Positions 21,128-33,630 of a DNA stretch of 64,000 nucleotides are shown piece after piece (within the stretch, counting starts at the first letter, position 1; each line of letters opens with the position of its first letter). This stretch comes from Adiantum capillus-veneris (lineage: Eukaryota; Streptophyta; Polypodiopsida; Polypodiales; Pteridaceae). The notes below the pieces were generated by a model. It did no database searches. It had not been told where the DNA came from and was given only the letters and a program-made list of their open reading frames with translations. A program made the translations under genes and the position numbers. The DNA is taken from NCBI GenBank assembly GCA_014529385.2, contig CM043942.1, positions 111,096,141 to 111,160,140 on the forward strand, written 5' to 3'.

Positions 21128-24100
21128 GCGGCCCGAATTCAGAGTCGGCCCCACTGCCTGTAGCTGCAGCCCTCGCAATCAGGTAATTTTTTCTAGGAAT
21201 CAAAAAATACATAATAAATAAAAAATACATTCTCTTATATTAAGCGGTGCTCCCACTAAGCCACTTCCTCGTCTTGAAAAGAAATGTGTTTCTCCATGAG
21301 TCGATTGAGAGGAGTGAGGGTAAATACCAACATGAAAAATTCAACTATTCGAAAGAGAAAACTTTGCCTTGGAGCAAAACTCGATGAAGAAGAAGAAAAA
21401 AAGAAAATGAAAAAGAATTTGGTTTGCATTACCTAAGGGAATTGCATTGGTTCTAAAATCTTTGAGTTTCTCATGGCACGTCCGGCATATTGACCATGAA
21501 CCAATCCTTTTGCAATAACCAGTGTTGACATGACATTTGTGATTTGCATGTGAAATTTTTTGAGTTCGAGACTTACATTGGATGAGGAGTTGTTCTTGGT
21601 TGGGATTTTATGTTAAAAAATGGCATTGGATATGCATTTTATTGCTTGACTTGAATGCAAAAATCATTGCAAAGCACTAACATTGAGCTTGCTAGATGGC
21701 CATGAGATAGCATTAAAAATTTCAGGCTTGTGATTGAGCATACTTTTAGTGCTTGTGTTAAATGACCAAATGCTTAAAAGCACTAACAATTGAGCTTCAT
21801 TTTGAAGGGTTGTGGACATGCATGTGATTTCGTTGATCCAAGAAGGGGTCATCATTGCAAAATATTGCAAAATGTGGCTAATTAGAGACATTTCAATTCT
21901 TTTGATTAAAAGTTGTATACATGCTAGCTCATAGCTTGGTCTAAAATGCAAATGTTTTCATTTGAGCTAGTGTTTACCCAAATTTTTTGAGATCTTTCAA
22001 GTACAAAATTTGGCTATTGAGAGTCATTTACTTTCATTCCATTAAAAGTTGAAGTCATCTCTAGCTCATAGATTGCTCTAAAAATTGTAAAATTTCATTT
22101 GAGCCAGTGTTTAGCCAATTTGTTTGGAGCTTTTAAATTGTAAAATTTGGCTTTCAAGAGACAATTCATTTCATCAAAGTTGCATTATTTCTAGCTCTTG
22201 GTTTGTTTTAAAATTCCATGTTTCATTGAGCTAGAAACTAATAAACTTTGAATCATACATGAGAGATGGTAAAATTTGCAAAATTTGCTTATGTAGATTT
22301 ATCTCTCATTGTTGTTATGTATGCATAAATTTGCTATCAGAAAGCATCATGTGCATAACCAAAGGCACTTTTCCTTGGGTTTTTCTCCTTTGGCAACCTT
22401 GTGTATGCAAGACTCTAGCTTTAGGTTTTAATTTTCGTGTGCTTTTTGATCTCAAATAAATGGCTTTTGTAGCTTGTGTTTACACTTAGCTTCAAAAATT
22501 TTGGATTGTAAATAAAAGAATCAAGAGACTTCTCTACAAAGGGGATGCTTGCTCAAGGATGCTCAAAAGAGCATGAATATGTGTAATCTTTCCATGATTT
22601 TTCTCTTTTGTTTATCTCTCCATTCTCTATGCTTGGCTTAAATGATATTTGTTTTTAAGCTATGGTTCTTTCATGTTCAAAAGCTAAGCATACAAAAGTT
22701 TCAACACTTTGCTTTGTGAAAATTAACTCATCAAAAAATTAGGTTTTATGTGTGCTAATCATAGGTAATTGTCCTTGACCCTAGATTAATGTAGGTTCAC
22801 TTCTCATTAGTCCTAGACTCTTAGTGATAGTCTTAATACTCCATTTATTTTTAACATGACCTAGGCCTATGATTAGTCTTTAGTCCTTTTGTCCATTTTC
22901 CATAAGCAATTTCATGATGGAAGCAATAAAAAAGTGATTAAAAAAAATAAACAATGAAGCAAAAAAGTGTCAAAAAAGTAGCAAAAATGCTACTAGGCAC
23001 ATGGAAATCAAATCTCTATGTTATGTTGTGTCTTGTGAGGCCTAGCGCCTTTTGGCACTTGGCAGGCGAGGGGAATGACCTTGGCTCACTTGGTCAAGGC
23101 CTTAAACTGATGCCCTAGGCTGATAGGGGTTAGCCATCGCCTGGATGGGTTAGTAGATTCTTGGAACACCTTCTTGAGGGTTCAAGAAGCCAAGAGTCAT
23201 ACCTAGACTTGCCTTGGGCTGGTAGCCTTGTGATGTGTTTTACTTTTCAATGAATGACAAACACAAACTTCCATGAGCTTCAAAAAGCTGTGACAATGTA
23301 TTAATAGATTATGAGCTTTTTTATAGCCCGTACACATGATAGACTTCAATAATTTATTAATATTGGTCACATACCTTTTAGGCTAGTAGGTTTATGAACT
23401 TGCATTAGCCTAGGGTGAGTAATGTCATTTAGCGAGCAAATAAAATCAAGCGAGGGATAAAAAGCAAGCAAAGAAAATGAGAGAAGGAAACATGCATAAA
23501 TCAAACAAAGCTTACAAGTAAATTACAGTGTAAAAATAACCTACTACATGTAAAGTACGTTTTAAAAATAACGTGTACGACTTTATTTTAGCATAAACAT
23601 TGATTTTCATAAGATCAATTTCAATGTGGTTAGAGGTAGCTAGCTATCATGTATTGAAGGTCAAAAGAATGATAGCTTCAATGGGAGGCCTTTCAAAAGA
23701 AAATCCACATTTAAAACAAGAAAATAATTAGTATCTTTGAGAGGCATTGTAGTCTGATTGTAATTCGCGTATACACCCTTTATTTTTCAAGTAAAAAGCA
23801 ATTATTTTTTATAACTGTGAGAAAAAATAAATGTTGGATGCATGCACTCCATGCAAACAATGAAAATAATATAAAAACTAGTATCTTTGAGAGGCATTGT
23901 ACTCTCATTGTAATTACGTACATGCACCACTTTTTTTTTTTGAAGTAACCTTTTTTATGTTCGATGCATGAAAACAATGAAATTAAAATTACATCGACAT
24001 TTTTTCTCCCTTTTTGTGTCAATTATGGTTTTCTTATGTTTGAGCCTAAAATTTGCATAGCAACTTCCAACGAAACGTAATAGAAGCATGATCTTCAAGA

Positions 24101-24224
24101 TACACCAAGCTCTAGACATCATGGGCCATATTTTTTTTTAGCCAAAAATTTACTTGTTAATAAATCTATATGAAGCATCATTACACGCATATACTCTGAA
24201 TCAATAAGACTCACAATAAGAATG
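21126..24224 (+). other. Internal non-coding domain, middle part
   Basis: Only short frames occur. Between 21660 and 22240 the sequence repeats an 'aattgagct / catttgagctagtgttta' theme three or more times, a degenerate repeat of about 130 bp. A separate duplication lies at 23715-23935. Confidence 0.5.
23715..23935 (+). repeat. Imperfect direct duplication
   Basis: The block TAGTATCTTTGAGAGGCATT followed by GTA(G/C)TCT(G/C)ATTGTAATT occurs at about 23730 and again at about 23879, with AT-rich sequence between. Confidence 0.75.
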
Positions 24225-24995
24225 TTTTGACTCCCTATTGGAGAGAAACTGCAAGAAGGATGAAAAATAAAGGACTTCAACAATTGAGTCACTTCTGGGA
24301 TAGAAAAAGCAATGATGGTGGAAATCCTTTGAGCAGGTGGTTAGCTAGTTTCAATTCAATGACATTGAGAAGCTACTGGTCAACAGGGTTGTTGAAGGCT
24401 TGGACAGTGTTCTGATGCCGATTTGTGAATCTACTTTTGAGTGGAAATCTTGGAAGTGGGCCATGAGTAGCCGATTCTCTAAGCCCCATACCAAGGCCAT
24501 TTATCAACTTTGGGGGGCATTGCCGACAGGCATCAAGATTCAAGTGTGTGGTATCGGGCCTGATAGATGTTCAAGGGACATATTAGCTAGTGAAGACCTC
24601 GGCCAGCTTTTCATGGAATGCCCAGCTATTAGAGGCCTTGCAGGAAAGATATGCAAATGAATACAAAGGACGTGGAAGATAGGATTTTTCAAGAGGGATT
24701 TGTTCCTTGGTGGCAAACAATTTTGAAGTTCTGCACCTTTAAATACATACTCAAGTTGTCAGATACTGCTTCTCCAGAGATATCTTGAAGGCCAAGAATT
24801 GTCGTATCTTTGATAGAAACCTCTCTGTGGCTAGCTTTTTAGAGATTGTTCAAGAAAGAAAGGAGATAATTTATGTGGTAAGTAAAATGTATAACTCGGA
24901 TGATTGGTTAGGGCAACCCTCACCATCCGATCGAGCCCTGCTTTGTAAACGTTTGGGATGTTTCCAATCGTATGCCTTGAGGTACTTGTAAGTAA
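24225..24995 (+). pseudogene. LINE ORF2 C-terminal (zf-RVT) relic
   Basis: Fragments in two or three frames read as the end of a plant LINE reverse transcriptase. A TFEWKSWKWAMSS segment is followed by AIYQLWGALPTGIKI and then a Cys-containing GIGPDRCSRD...LGQLFMECPAIR block, the zf-RVT zinc-binding pattern. The RT core and endonuclease are absent. It lies within the 13-kb element, so it was either captured by it or inserted later. Confidence 0.65.
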
Positions 24996-26180
24996 GTTTG
25001 GTTCTTACCCTCTATCCCTCAACGCTCGGCCTGAGCTTGAGGCTGATTTGTATAGCTATTGGTGACTTTTGAATACAATCACTCGCAATTGCTAGTTTTG
25101 GGAAAAAGAATCACTCTTTTCCATCTTTGCTTCAAATTTGAAAATGAACCCTTTTAGTGGCTAGCATTGGCTATGCTATAACATCATGAAGATGCATCCC
25201 TCATTCTCCATGTTTTAATTCTTCTAGAACTTCATCCTCATAATTTTCCTATTTGTGACTAGAAATAAAGACACTTGCAAAAAAGTATTACATTAGGATG
25301 TTAAGCACTGTACGTGCTTCAAAAATATTTTCCATTTTGTTACATGAGAAGATGTAAAAACCTGCATTTTGGATACTAGCAGTGGTGATGGTGTCATTAT
25401 GTCCGAACAAAGCTGTATGGATTGTCATGCAAGCTTGGAGTCCAAGCTGTTGCCACTAGTACAAGATTTTTCATTGCAATGTTTCTAAGGCTTTTCATTT
25501 TTTGGAACACAAACTACCCCTAGGCTGAGTTTATTATTTAACCTAAATATCTAAACCATGGGCCAAAAAATAGTTAGCTAAAAAATAGAATATCCATCCA
25601 AAAATGGTAGTAATCATGGGGTTGTAGTTGAGCTTCACTTGGTAGCAACCTTGAGTCATTGAACTTGATCAGGGTAAAGGATATTTTATTGTAGCCTTAC
25701 AAGAACTGTTCTATATTATAAATGATTGTAAAATCCAGGGCTACAGAAATGGTTTGTGAGCATGTGTCCTTGACATTATACATACAATGTGACTTGGTAT
25801 AGTATGCCATCTAGGTCATCACTCCCACCCTCTTCTCTATTATCATAGGGCTAAAAACTTTATGACAATCAATGAAAACATTAGTAATGTGGCACATGGG
25901 GCATACCATAAGGATTTGAGCCTAGCTAGAATTTATGTGTGGGGTGAGATGCTTTACAAAAAGAGGTGGCAAAGAATCATAGTAAAAAGGGGGGTTGTAA
26001 ATGTAGGAGCTTATATATGGGAAGTAGATGAGAATGGAATCTTGGAGGAGAGTAGCATGAAGACTACTTAATCCTCATACTTCATTCTAGTTGAGCCATG
26101 TACATGCTTCCTAAACCACATGCTATTTGGAAATTCTGATTGACCCACTATAGGTGCCCATCTCTCTCTCACTAACCCTT
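24996..26180 (+). other. Internal non-coding domain
   Basis: No gene or clear repeat is seen. The short open frame at 25862-26071 has no recognisable motif. Confidence 0.5.
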
Positions 26181-26189
26181 TTTGAATAG

Positions 26190-26640
26190 CGTTTCCAAAT
26201 GCTACCTAAAGTGGGACGGTGCCCTATCTTCTTCACCATAAATAAAACATGTACATGGCATCATCTTTGATCTCTCAACACCCCATTTAAAGTAACATTT
26301 GCAAATGCTTCTTGAAAGAGTGTGGTGAGAAAGAGATCTATCAACTTTATCACCATCCATTTAAAGTAACATTTGTGGAAATGCTACTTGAAAGGGTGTG
26401 GCGGGAGAATGCTCGACTATCTACCCCACCACACCCTTTCAAGGAGCGTTTCCAAATGCTACTTGAAATGGGGTGGTGAGCTAGTTTATAGATCTCTCTC
26501 CACCACACCCTTTCATGTAGCGTTTCCAAATGCTACTTTAAATGGGGTGGTGATCAAATCTATAGATCTCTTTTCACCACACCCTTTCATGTAGCATTTC
26601 CAAACGCTAATTTATATGGGGTGGTGAGAGATCAAGGCAA
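26190..26640 (+). repeat. Hairpin-forming ~74-bp tandem array
   Basis: Units centred on GTTTCCAAATGCTAC recur at 26191, 26448, 26522 and 26595 (spacing 74 and 73 bp over the last three), with related copies in the opposite sense near 26293 and 26372. Each unit carries CACCACACCC at one side and GGGGTGGTG at the other, with GTAGC/GCTAC nearer the centre, so every unit can fold as a hairpin. Confidence 0.75.
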
Positions 26641-26764
26641 ATCTTTGCACAACTCAGCAAATCTCAATGTTTTTCTTTAAGGAACTAGCATTTTGAAACA
26701 TAAGGTGAAACATATATTTTGAAGACAAGGAGCTTGAGCTCAAGAAACTAATTTATAGGGTGTT

Positions 26765-26766
<2 letters not shown>

Positions 26767-26833
<67 letters not shown>
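26767..26833 (+). repeat. (GA)n microsatellite
   Basis: About 33 GA units. The frame running through it to 27293 opens with an Arg-Glu run and then shows no recognisable domain, so I do not call it a gene. Confidence 0.95.
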
Positions 26834-26835
<2 letters not shown>

Positions 26836-28552
26836 GTCAAGATTGCTTCAACAATGGCCACCAACGGGGCAACCAGCTTTGTCTAGAACCCTCCAACCCA
26901 GAGAACAGGCCTCACGAGGAGCTCATGAGAAAGATAATTTGCTATCATGGTGGTAAACGTATTTCTCACCATGAATTTCCGAGAATTAATTGCATGGTGC
27001 GGGCTCTCCAGCTTTGGTCCATGCATGGAGTGGTATGTGGTCTAGGAGTGGCGAAAATGAGCACCAAAAAAAACACAAGGAGGAGAAGGAATTCTGGTAA
27101 GGGGAGGAAGTGCGAAGAGGAGATTGTAGGGGGCCTAGCTAATGATCATCCGATTGCTAGCGTGGGACCTATTACAATTGCAAATGGCCCTCTACAAACA
27201 TACTTTATGGCTAATAGAAATAATTATCACTTCATATTGGCCTCCAATGTTTATGTAGATTCAAATAAAGAGATTTTGTTTTTTGACATATAAGAATTTC
27301 AAGAGATGTTGGAAAGATTAGCTACTCACTATTTAAAAAAAAAAGCATTATCATAAGTTCATAACTATATGCAATTACTTTTTATGAGTCTTCCTAAAAA
27401 ATCCTAGAAAATTGAGTTGATTTAACTAGTTTTTTACTCTAAGGCTCTCAAAATCATGGTAGGGTTTTCCATTTCTTCTTGCTCAACCACCAGCTTTCAA
27501 TTCCAAAGCGGCACAGCTGTTAGTGGAGACAAACTTTTCCCAAGCACTGACTCCACTAGTGTTAAGGTCTAGACGGGGCGCTAACCTCTCCTCTTTGTTT
27601 GCCACTTATATGCTAAAATATGAGTGAGAGAATGTATGTGGCCCCTTCTAAAGAGAGAGACACTTCTGTGTCCCATAAGGACATTTATTTAAAAAATGCT
27701 AGTAATTCTCAATAGGTCTAGAAGTAAGACCCTTCCAACGAAATGTGTTCAACACATAATTAATTATCAAAACACATGAATTTTTTTGAACTATTTCAAA
27801 TGCAACTCAAAGAATTTTGTAGATTTTTGTCCCTTTAAGGTATGCAATAGTGTTGTGGAACTTCTACAATATCTACATAGAGATTGACAACTTTCAATGC
27901 TCGTCCAAGTTGAGCAATAAACTATAGTTCTGCAAAAAGAGTTATTTGTAGAAAAGTGAGCTTTCAATTTTGGATTATTAAAGTAAATAATGACTCTCAA
28001 AATCCTCTTCACATCAGAAAAGTTATACTTAAGAAGTTTTATGAAGTTTCCATATCATATCATTTACATGACTTGTGTGGTCTACATAAGAGGGGTGAGA
28101 GAGTTTGTGTGGCTACCAAGTTTATGCTCCTCTTAGATACTAAATGAGATTGTGAGTGTGGATCCATGGTTACAGATCCTTTGAACACTATAGCCTCCAT
28201 CAAAAGTAAAAAAAACATTGACTTTTCAATGTCATCCTACTCACCAAGTTTAAAATTTAGCTGACAATTTCTGCCCGCAACAAGCTTAATTAATGGTCAA
28301 CAATGACACAAAAAAGTATAGTCCAATGGTCCACAATTGCTCCTATGAGTTCAAGAGTCTCAACTCTTGAGGTCTTATGTATGCCAATCAACAAAAGCAT
28401 AGATAGATGGAAGACACTAAGCTAAGTCAAGCCAATCAATGTATTGAACACTTGTTTATCAACATTTAAAAAACAATGTCAAAATTTGGTTCAATGACAT
28501 TTGCAATAAAATTTGACTTCTAGACATGGAAAAATTTACACTAAAGATCTAC

Positions 28553-28589
<37 letters not shown>

Positions 28590-29300
28590 TCATCCGTTCC
28601 TATTTCTGTTGATTATTTTCATAGACCCTCTCCTTTTGCCCAGCAAATTCATTTTCACCTACTACCATATTAAGCAAATCATGTGTTTTCACCTTGTTGT
28701 CTAATTTATTAGTTTGGCTAACAATTCATCAAGAGAGTAAAGAAAGCCATTTTTTATGCAACGGTTTTTCATTTTAAAAGTGCCTCCAAGAACCCTACAA
28801 GAGAGTGGAAAAATAATTTATGGGCTTGCCATGCTTGGATCATGTTCCAATAAAGTAGCTTTTCTTGGCTTATTTTGGTCACCCAGTGTATGTACAATGA
28901 GTATAAATTTGCAGGATCTTACTTCACATGTTACCCTCGCTCACTTTTGGCTGCTCATTCTCCGCTCGTTAAATGATAATGCCCGCCTAGGGTCATAATT
29001 GATTGCTTGTGTTCCATGCATAAAACTGAAATTTCAAGTGGTTTAATCTTCACGATAGTTTAGGTGTATTTTTTTGCTTTATGTTGTCTAGATTTTGACT
29101 ATGATTTACCCATCTTTTAGAAGCAAAAAAATTCACTTTGCATGATTGCTCATTGTGCTTCATGTTTTATTCATTCTTGTTGGCCTTTGATGCTCATTAC
29201 TTGTTCTTATGTTTTGCAGCTCAACATTTCTTCCATGGACTTGCTTTCTACCATGTCATCGTGTTTTGCTTCACCGGCACACAAGGACATGTGCCTATTT
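26834..29300 (+). other. Internal non-coding domain, 3' part
   Basis: No convincing gene. A further (GA)n tract lies at 28555-28587. Just before the polypurine tract, GGCACACAAGGACATGTGCC near 29275-29294 is an imperfect inverted repeat. Confidence 0.5.
28555..28587 (+). repeat. (GA)n microsatellite
   Basis: About 16 GA units within the 13-kb element. Confidence 0.93.
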
Positions 29301-29313
29301 AAGAAGGGGGGAA
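29301..29313 (+). other. Polypurine tract of the 13-kb element
   Basis: AAGAAGGGGGGAA directly precedes the 3' LTR and would prime plus-strand cDNA synthesis. Confidence 0.85.
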
Positions 29314-29565
29314 TGTTAGCACCGGCTAACACAGGCTACACCGAATATGCATCAAGCAGGATATATGCTATGGTTGTGCATAATATTTCCAAATCACTTT
29401 GTATAAGTCTTGGGCTCATTGGGAGTTCCAAAGTTGTATATGATAGTTGGAGGGCTCAAACTTAAACCCATAGTAGAAGGGATTGTGGTGAAAGCCTTTA
29501 AAAGGAATCCTATATGCAAGGAGGCTTCATTCTTGAGTATCCACTCTTGAGGATCCACTTTTGAG

Positions 29566-29629
<64 letters not shown>

Positions 29630-30335
29630 TTCACTGTATGGATGGCCTAGCCTTGAGCTTAATGCCCATGCTTAAGAGGCTAGTGCTAATCCATTGTATT
29701 TACAGAAGCTTTCTTAATCTAATCTCTGCTGTCTCATTAATCACTTCTTCTGTACTCCATTATGTCATGAAGTAGTTTCATCTTTCTCATTATTCTAGAT
29801 TTGAGTTTGTGTGATGACTTCTTGCTATTAACCACTCTTATCCTTCTATGAGCATTTAATTTGTGATATTTAGCATCAGTAATTAGGTTGATTAAGTTGG
29901 TTATTAATCTTGTAATTAGTGTGTGCGCCCTATTGTTTGCTTGTGTGTGGATAGGTTTTATGAAACTCTAGCACCATTCACCTTGTGTGTATATAAGCTT
30001 TTGATGAAGTGCCTTGATTGGCATGTGGTGATTGGAGAGGTCAACACCAATGCAATTAGTGTGTGCTTATCACTAGTGTGCTTTGGGTTTCTAGTCTATG
30101 GTAAGTTGGACTTTGACAGGCTTAATGCGTGTAGGTGATGTTTGATTAATGATGTGATTAGAGTTAGTGATTTAATGATCGACTAACCTCTATTGCATTG
30201 GATGAGCATACTCATGAATCCTCTTATTCTATTCATCCGATGCTCATGCTTCCATGCCTTATCCGGGTTGCCGATCCACGGATTGATAATTTTGTGTGGG
30301 TTACGATTAGGTTGCTACTACAATGCCTCCTTACA
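29314..30335 (+). mobile_element. 3' LTR of the 13-kb element (1,022 bp)
   Basis: It starts TGTTAGCACCGGCTAACA, a 7-bp inverted repeat with a 4-nt loop, and ends TCCTTACA. It is longer than the 5' LTR, mainly because of a 60-bp (CT)n tract at 29567-29626 that is short and broken in the 5' copy (around 17435-17457). Confidence 0.9.
29567..29626 (+). repeat. (CT)n microsatellite in the 3' LTR
   Basis: Thirty uninterrupted CT units. The equivalent place in the 5' LTR has only a short interrupted CT stretch. Confidence 0.95.
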
Positions 30336-30340
30336 GTCTC

Positions 30341-30504
30341 CTCTCTCTCTCTCTTCTACATGAGTTGTGCTCATAACAAGTATGTTGCATGCTATATTGA
30401 TTGCAATCTACTTTAATGAGACCATAGTTAATGTTTGTTGGAAAGAATTCATTTAGACATGATGGAACAAAGAATTCAAGAACCAAGAGTATCTTGTTTA
30501 AGAT
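30341..30504 (+). mobile_element. Resumption of the HSE-bearing LTR or its flank
   Basis: This sequence directly follows the second GTCTC and should be continuous with 17180 once the 13-kb element is removed. It is non-coding. The true end of the interrupted LTR cannot be fixed. Confidence 0.5.
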
Positions 30505-31480
30505 CCATGAACCGATCTCATATATAGCTCGTGAATTGGACTTATGCATCATGAGTTATGAGCATCTGAAGCGGGCAATCTCAACTTAGAAGGTGATTGC
30601 AGTTACAGCGACAAGGAAAACAGGGCCAACTTTGGGGTCTAAGAAATGATGAAGTTTTAAATTTTTGGAGATAGCCGAGGTGATGGGTTTCGAGATGTGT
30701 GTTACGGTGCGTCATTCGGTGACCGTAGCAGCAAGTCATACCTCGGGAGAAATTGTCCGAGAAGTCCTCCTGCTGAGGGGAGAAACTCATAACTAAAGGG
30801 GAAGTTGGGAAGCTTGAGGAGATTGCCATGTGTCATGGGGATTATTCCACATGAGAAGAGGAAAAGGGAAAGTGGGGGGTATATAGGGCACATTGGGTGC
30901 CCACTATAGGGTATCAAAGGTGAGAGGAGCTCTCTCAAGGCTTGGCTATGGGGGCTCGTGGGCTCATAGGGAGGGACATGGAGCATTTTTCCTCTTCACA
31001 CTGCCTGGAAAGGCACCTGGTCACTTTTTTGGGTCCCCGGCCACTTGCCCCCACCCAATTCCTTGGTGAAAGGGTCACCGACAACTCATTTTTCACCCAA
31101 AAGAGGGCAAAATTGAACCATTAAAAGGTGCCCTGAGAGAAAGCCTTGTTGGCTACAAAGAGAGAGAAAAATCTTGGAGATAAAAGATAAGAAGTCCCCC
31201 ATTTTAATAGCTGCAACACCTACACAACTTCCAGAGGGCTCATTTTTGAGCAAGAAAATGGACACCTCCATGTTTGATCAGCCATAACTTCTTCATTTCT
31301 TCTTGAATTTTTGTTGATGGATACTCTATGGACATCTCCACGAGATGAGCTTTGTCATGGTGTTCTTTGTTTCTCTTGATTTTGAGTGTGCTCCATGCTT
31401 AGAGGGTTTTTCATAAATCTCTACAGTCATGCAATAGTTCTTCCTTCTGACGATGTGGCTCGTGCAAGGCTATAGAGGCT
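30505..31480 (+). mobile_element. G1-family LTR relic
   Basis: Homologous, in sense orientation, to the LTRs at 3525 and 15064. Shared landmarks include 'gagcatctgaagcgggcaa', the 'ggtcaccgacaactcattttt' block near 31073 and 'gtgcaaggctatagagg' near 31463. Both ends are incomplete. Confidence 0.8.
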
Positions 31481-31539
31481 TTAATTGCAACGTAAATGAC
31501 TTACATAAAATATCAGATGAATACGAGGGTGCATAGGTA

Positions 31540-32245
31540 AAGAGAGTCTGTTACCCATTGCTTTAGTATCTTAAAAGGCCAACAATATCTTGGAGATAAT
31601 TTAGGTGTTGGCCCAATCTTCAAAGTTTTTGAATACTCCAACACACATAAAATGAAGGTAACTTACCATGATGTTTTCCATTTACGTACTTTTTATATCT
31701 ATGCTATAATTTTTGAATACTTTGACGAGCATGATCGCTGTATCCATGTGGTATTGGAGAAAATCCTTGACCTGATGATGTTTCTCAATTGCCAACCCAT
31801 GGTAATAGGTGATCTAGGTTGAAAACCATACATAAACATAAAAAGACTAAATCCAATCGTCACATGATTGACACTATTGCAAGCAAACACTAGAATAGCG
31901 AGATAATCTTCCCAATCTGATTGCTTTTTGCTAGCATATGCTCTTATGACCTAATTGACATGTTTAGTATGACCATCCATTTTTGGGTGATTTATAGTAT
32001 TGATGTTGAGTTGTGTACCCAATCGTTTAAACACAACTCTATAGAAATGACTGTTAAACTTGGAAGCACAATCATTCTCAATATTGAAGGGAAACCTACA
32101 CAGTCTATACAGATTTTCAACAAATAACTTAACCAACTCTGGAGCTTTAAATGTGTATTTTGTCAAAGTAAATTTGCAAAGCTTGATCAACTGGTCTACT
32201 AACACTCTCTGGGTCATAGTGTGGGAACACCATGCCAAACTTATG
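31540..32245 (-). pseudogene. Chromovirus integrase relic B
   Basis: The minus-strand translation matches the GA integrase, from LIKLCKFTLTKYTFKAPELVKLF through LGTQLNINTINHPKMDGHTK to FMYGFQPRS, and near 31600 a PTPKLSPRYC GPF/Y-type segment. The codon where relatives have the catalytic Glu is AAA (Lys; plus-strand 31963-31965). Frameshifts, a deletion and stops are present. The other pol domains are absent. Confidence 0.8.
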
Positions 32246-33630
32246 GAAGAATGTATGGGAAAAGATATGTCAACTTATTACCGTGGAATCATAGGGTTCA
32301 TATACATTATGGACTTATATTGCTTAGCTTGTGATTAATGTTTAATATTCTATTTAGAATGAAATAATTTCTTCTGTTGTGAATTGATGGTATAAGCGTT
32401 TCAAATAATTATCTTTGTATTACAAATAACTAGGTTAAACATATATTCAACATTTGTCGTAAATGCCAATTACTTGCTTAGATAGTAAACATCCAGTATC
32501 AAAGTGCAAATGGTTTATGAAGCATTTGTCCTTTGGATTATGTGAAGATCTAGTTCTTCAATTGCAACAAGATTTTATTCAAAGATATAAAGTGCGAGTA
32601 TTTTGGTCCAAATTATGATTTTGTTTTTCTTCTAGATGATGCAGAGAATTGAAATTCATATCTTGAATTTTTTTTTAATAGAGGGTAGCTAGGACTAGTA
32701 TAATTTTTAGGCTTGTCATGTAGCAATCGGAACATTGTATCAAGGTTTATTGCAAAGAAATGATTGTATAATGTATGACAATTGGTCAAGTTTGTAAATT
32801 GGATTGTATTTTAAGGTATTAGATCAAAGACAACCAAATGCATTGAAGTGAAAATCTTAGACCTATTATTGAACATCATATGATGTGTTTGCACTTTCAA
32901 AAAACTTCCTTTTGAATTTTGTGACCTTGATTAGTTTCTTGAGAAGTTTTCCTAGCATATCAAAGATATGCAACACTTTCAATTCTTTTAAAAATTCCAC
33001 TGTCCTATATTTTTGAAGATTTGTCAAACAACCAAGTTTTTATACAAGGTTATTAGGAACATTGAGACTAGTAAATGTGTTATTTAATTTAACAATAGAA
33101 GAAGTAATTATTTGTGATCATGTGACTTTAAAATCAAGAAAACCAGGAAATTTAAGACTTAGAAAAATATCTAGCATTACTATTTAGCATTTCAAATGAG
33201 CACCTATAAAGCTATTGTTGATTCTCTTTTCAATGCTCCCATTTGCACTTTAAAATATATTGTTAGTATTATTTGTACTTTTCTCTTTCCATAAAGGCAT
33301 AGGTTATTTTCCAAATCCAGACTCCTTTTATAGTCTACAATTGTAAAGGACCCTATGGTCTTTAGGCCATAAGGGTGGCATAGTTTATGCATCACATGTT
33401 TTTAGCATATTTGGACGTATTGTGTCGGATGGTTCAAGTGACACTTATGAAGCGAAGATAGATAGGATCCAATACATACACTTATGTTAACATCATACCA
33501 TGCTATGGTCAAACCATACAAAGGGCACCATATTCACCTTGGTCCATAGGGTCCCAATATAGAGCCCCTACAGATACAATTAAGTCACCAATGATCTTGG
33601 GGCCATTGAGTACTCCTTGTTTATATTACA
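31975..33630. repeat. Duplicated block, copy 1
   Basis: About 1.65 kb that recurs at 41276-42880 with small differences. It includes the 3' part of integrase relic B and then non-coding sequence, with landmarks such as 'tttggtccaaat', 'gcaatcggaacattgtatc' and 'gagtactcct'. From about 33330 it enters a CCTATGG/CCATAGG-rich repeat. Confidence 0.85.

Larger units (their letters stand above)
17181..30335 (+). mobile_element. 13.2-kb non-coding LTR element (LARD-like, Athila/Tat-type PBS)
   Basis: Two related direct repeats (17181-18159 and 29314-30335) bound an 11.2-kb internal region. The element has TG...CA termini, a primer site at 18161-18180, a polypurine tract at 29301-29313 and a perfect 5-bp target duplication GTCTC (17176-17180 and 30336-30340). 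No gag, protease, RT, RNase H or integrase of an LTR element is recognisable inside; the only pol-like sequence is a LINE fragment. It is therefore a large non-autonomous derivative that must have used proteins of a gypsy relative. It inserted into the HSE-bearing LTR. Confidence 0.88.

Noticed and set aside
26760-27293. 177-codon open frame beginning with an Arg-Glu run
   Set aside because: The first third is a translated GA microsatellite, and the remainder has no recognisable domain and lies in a non-coding retroelement interior.
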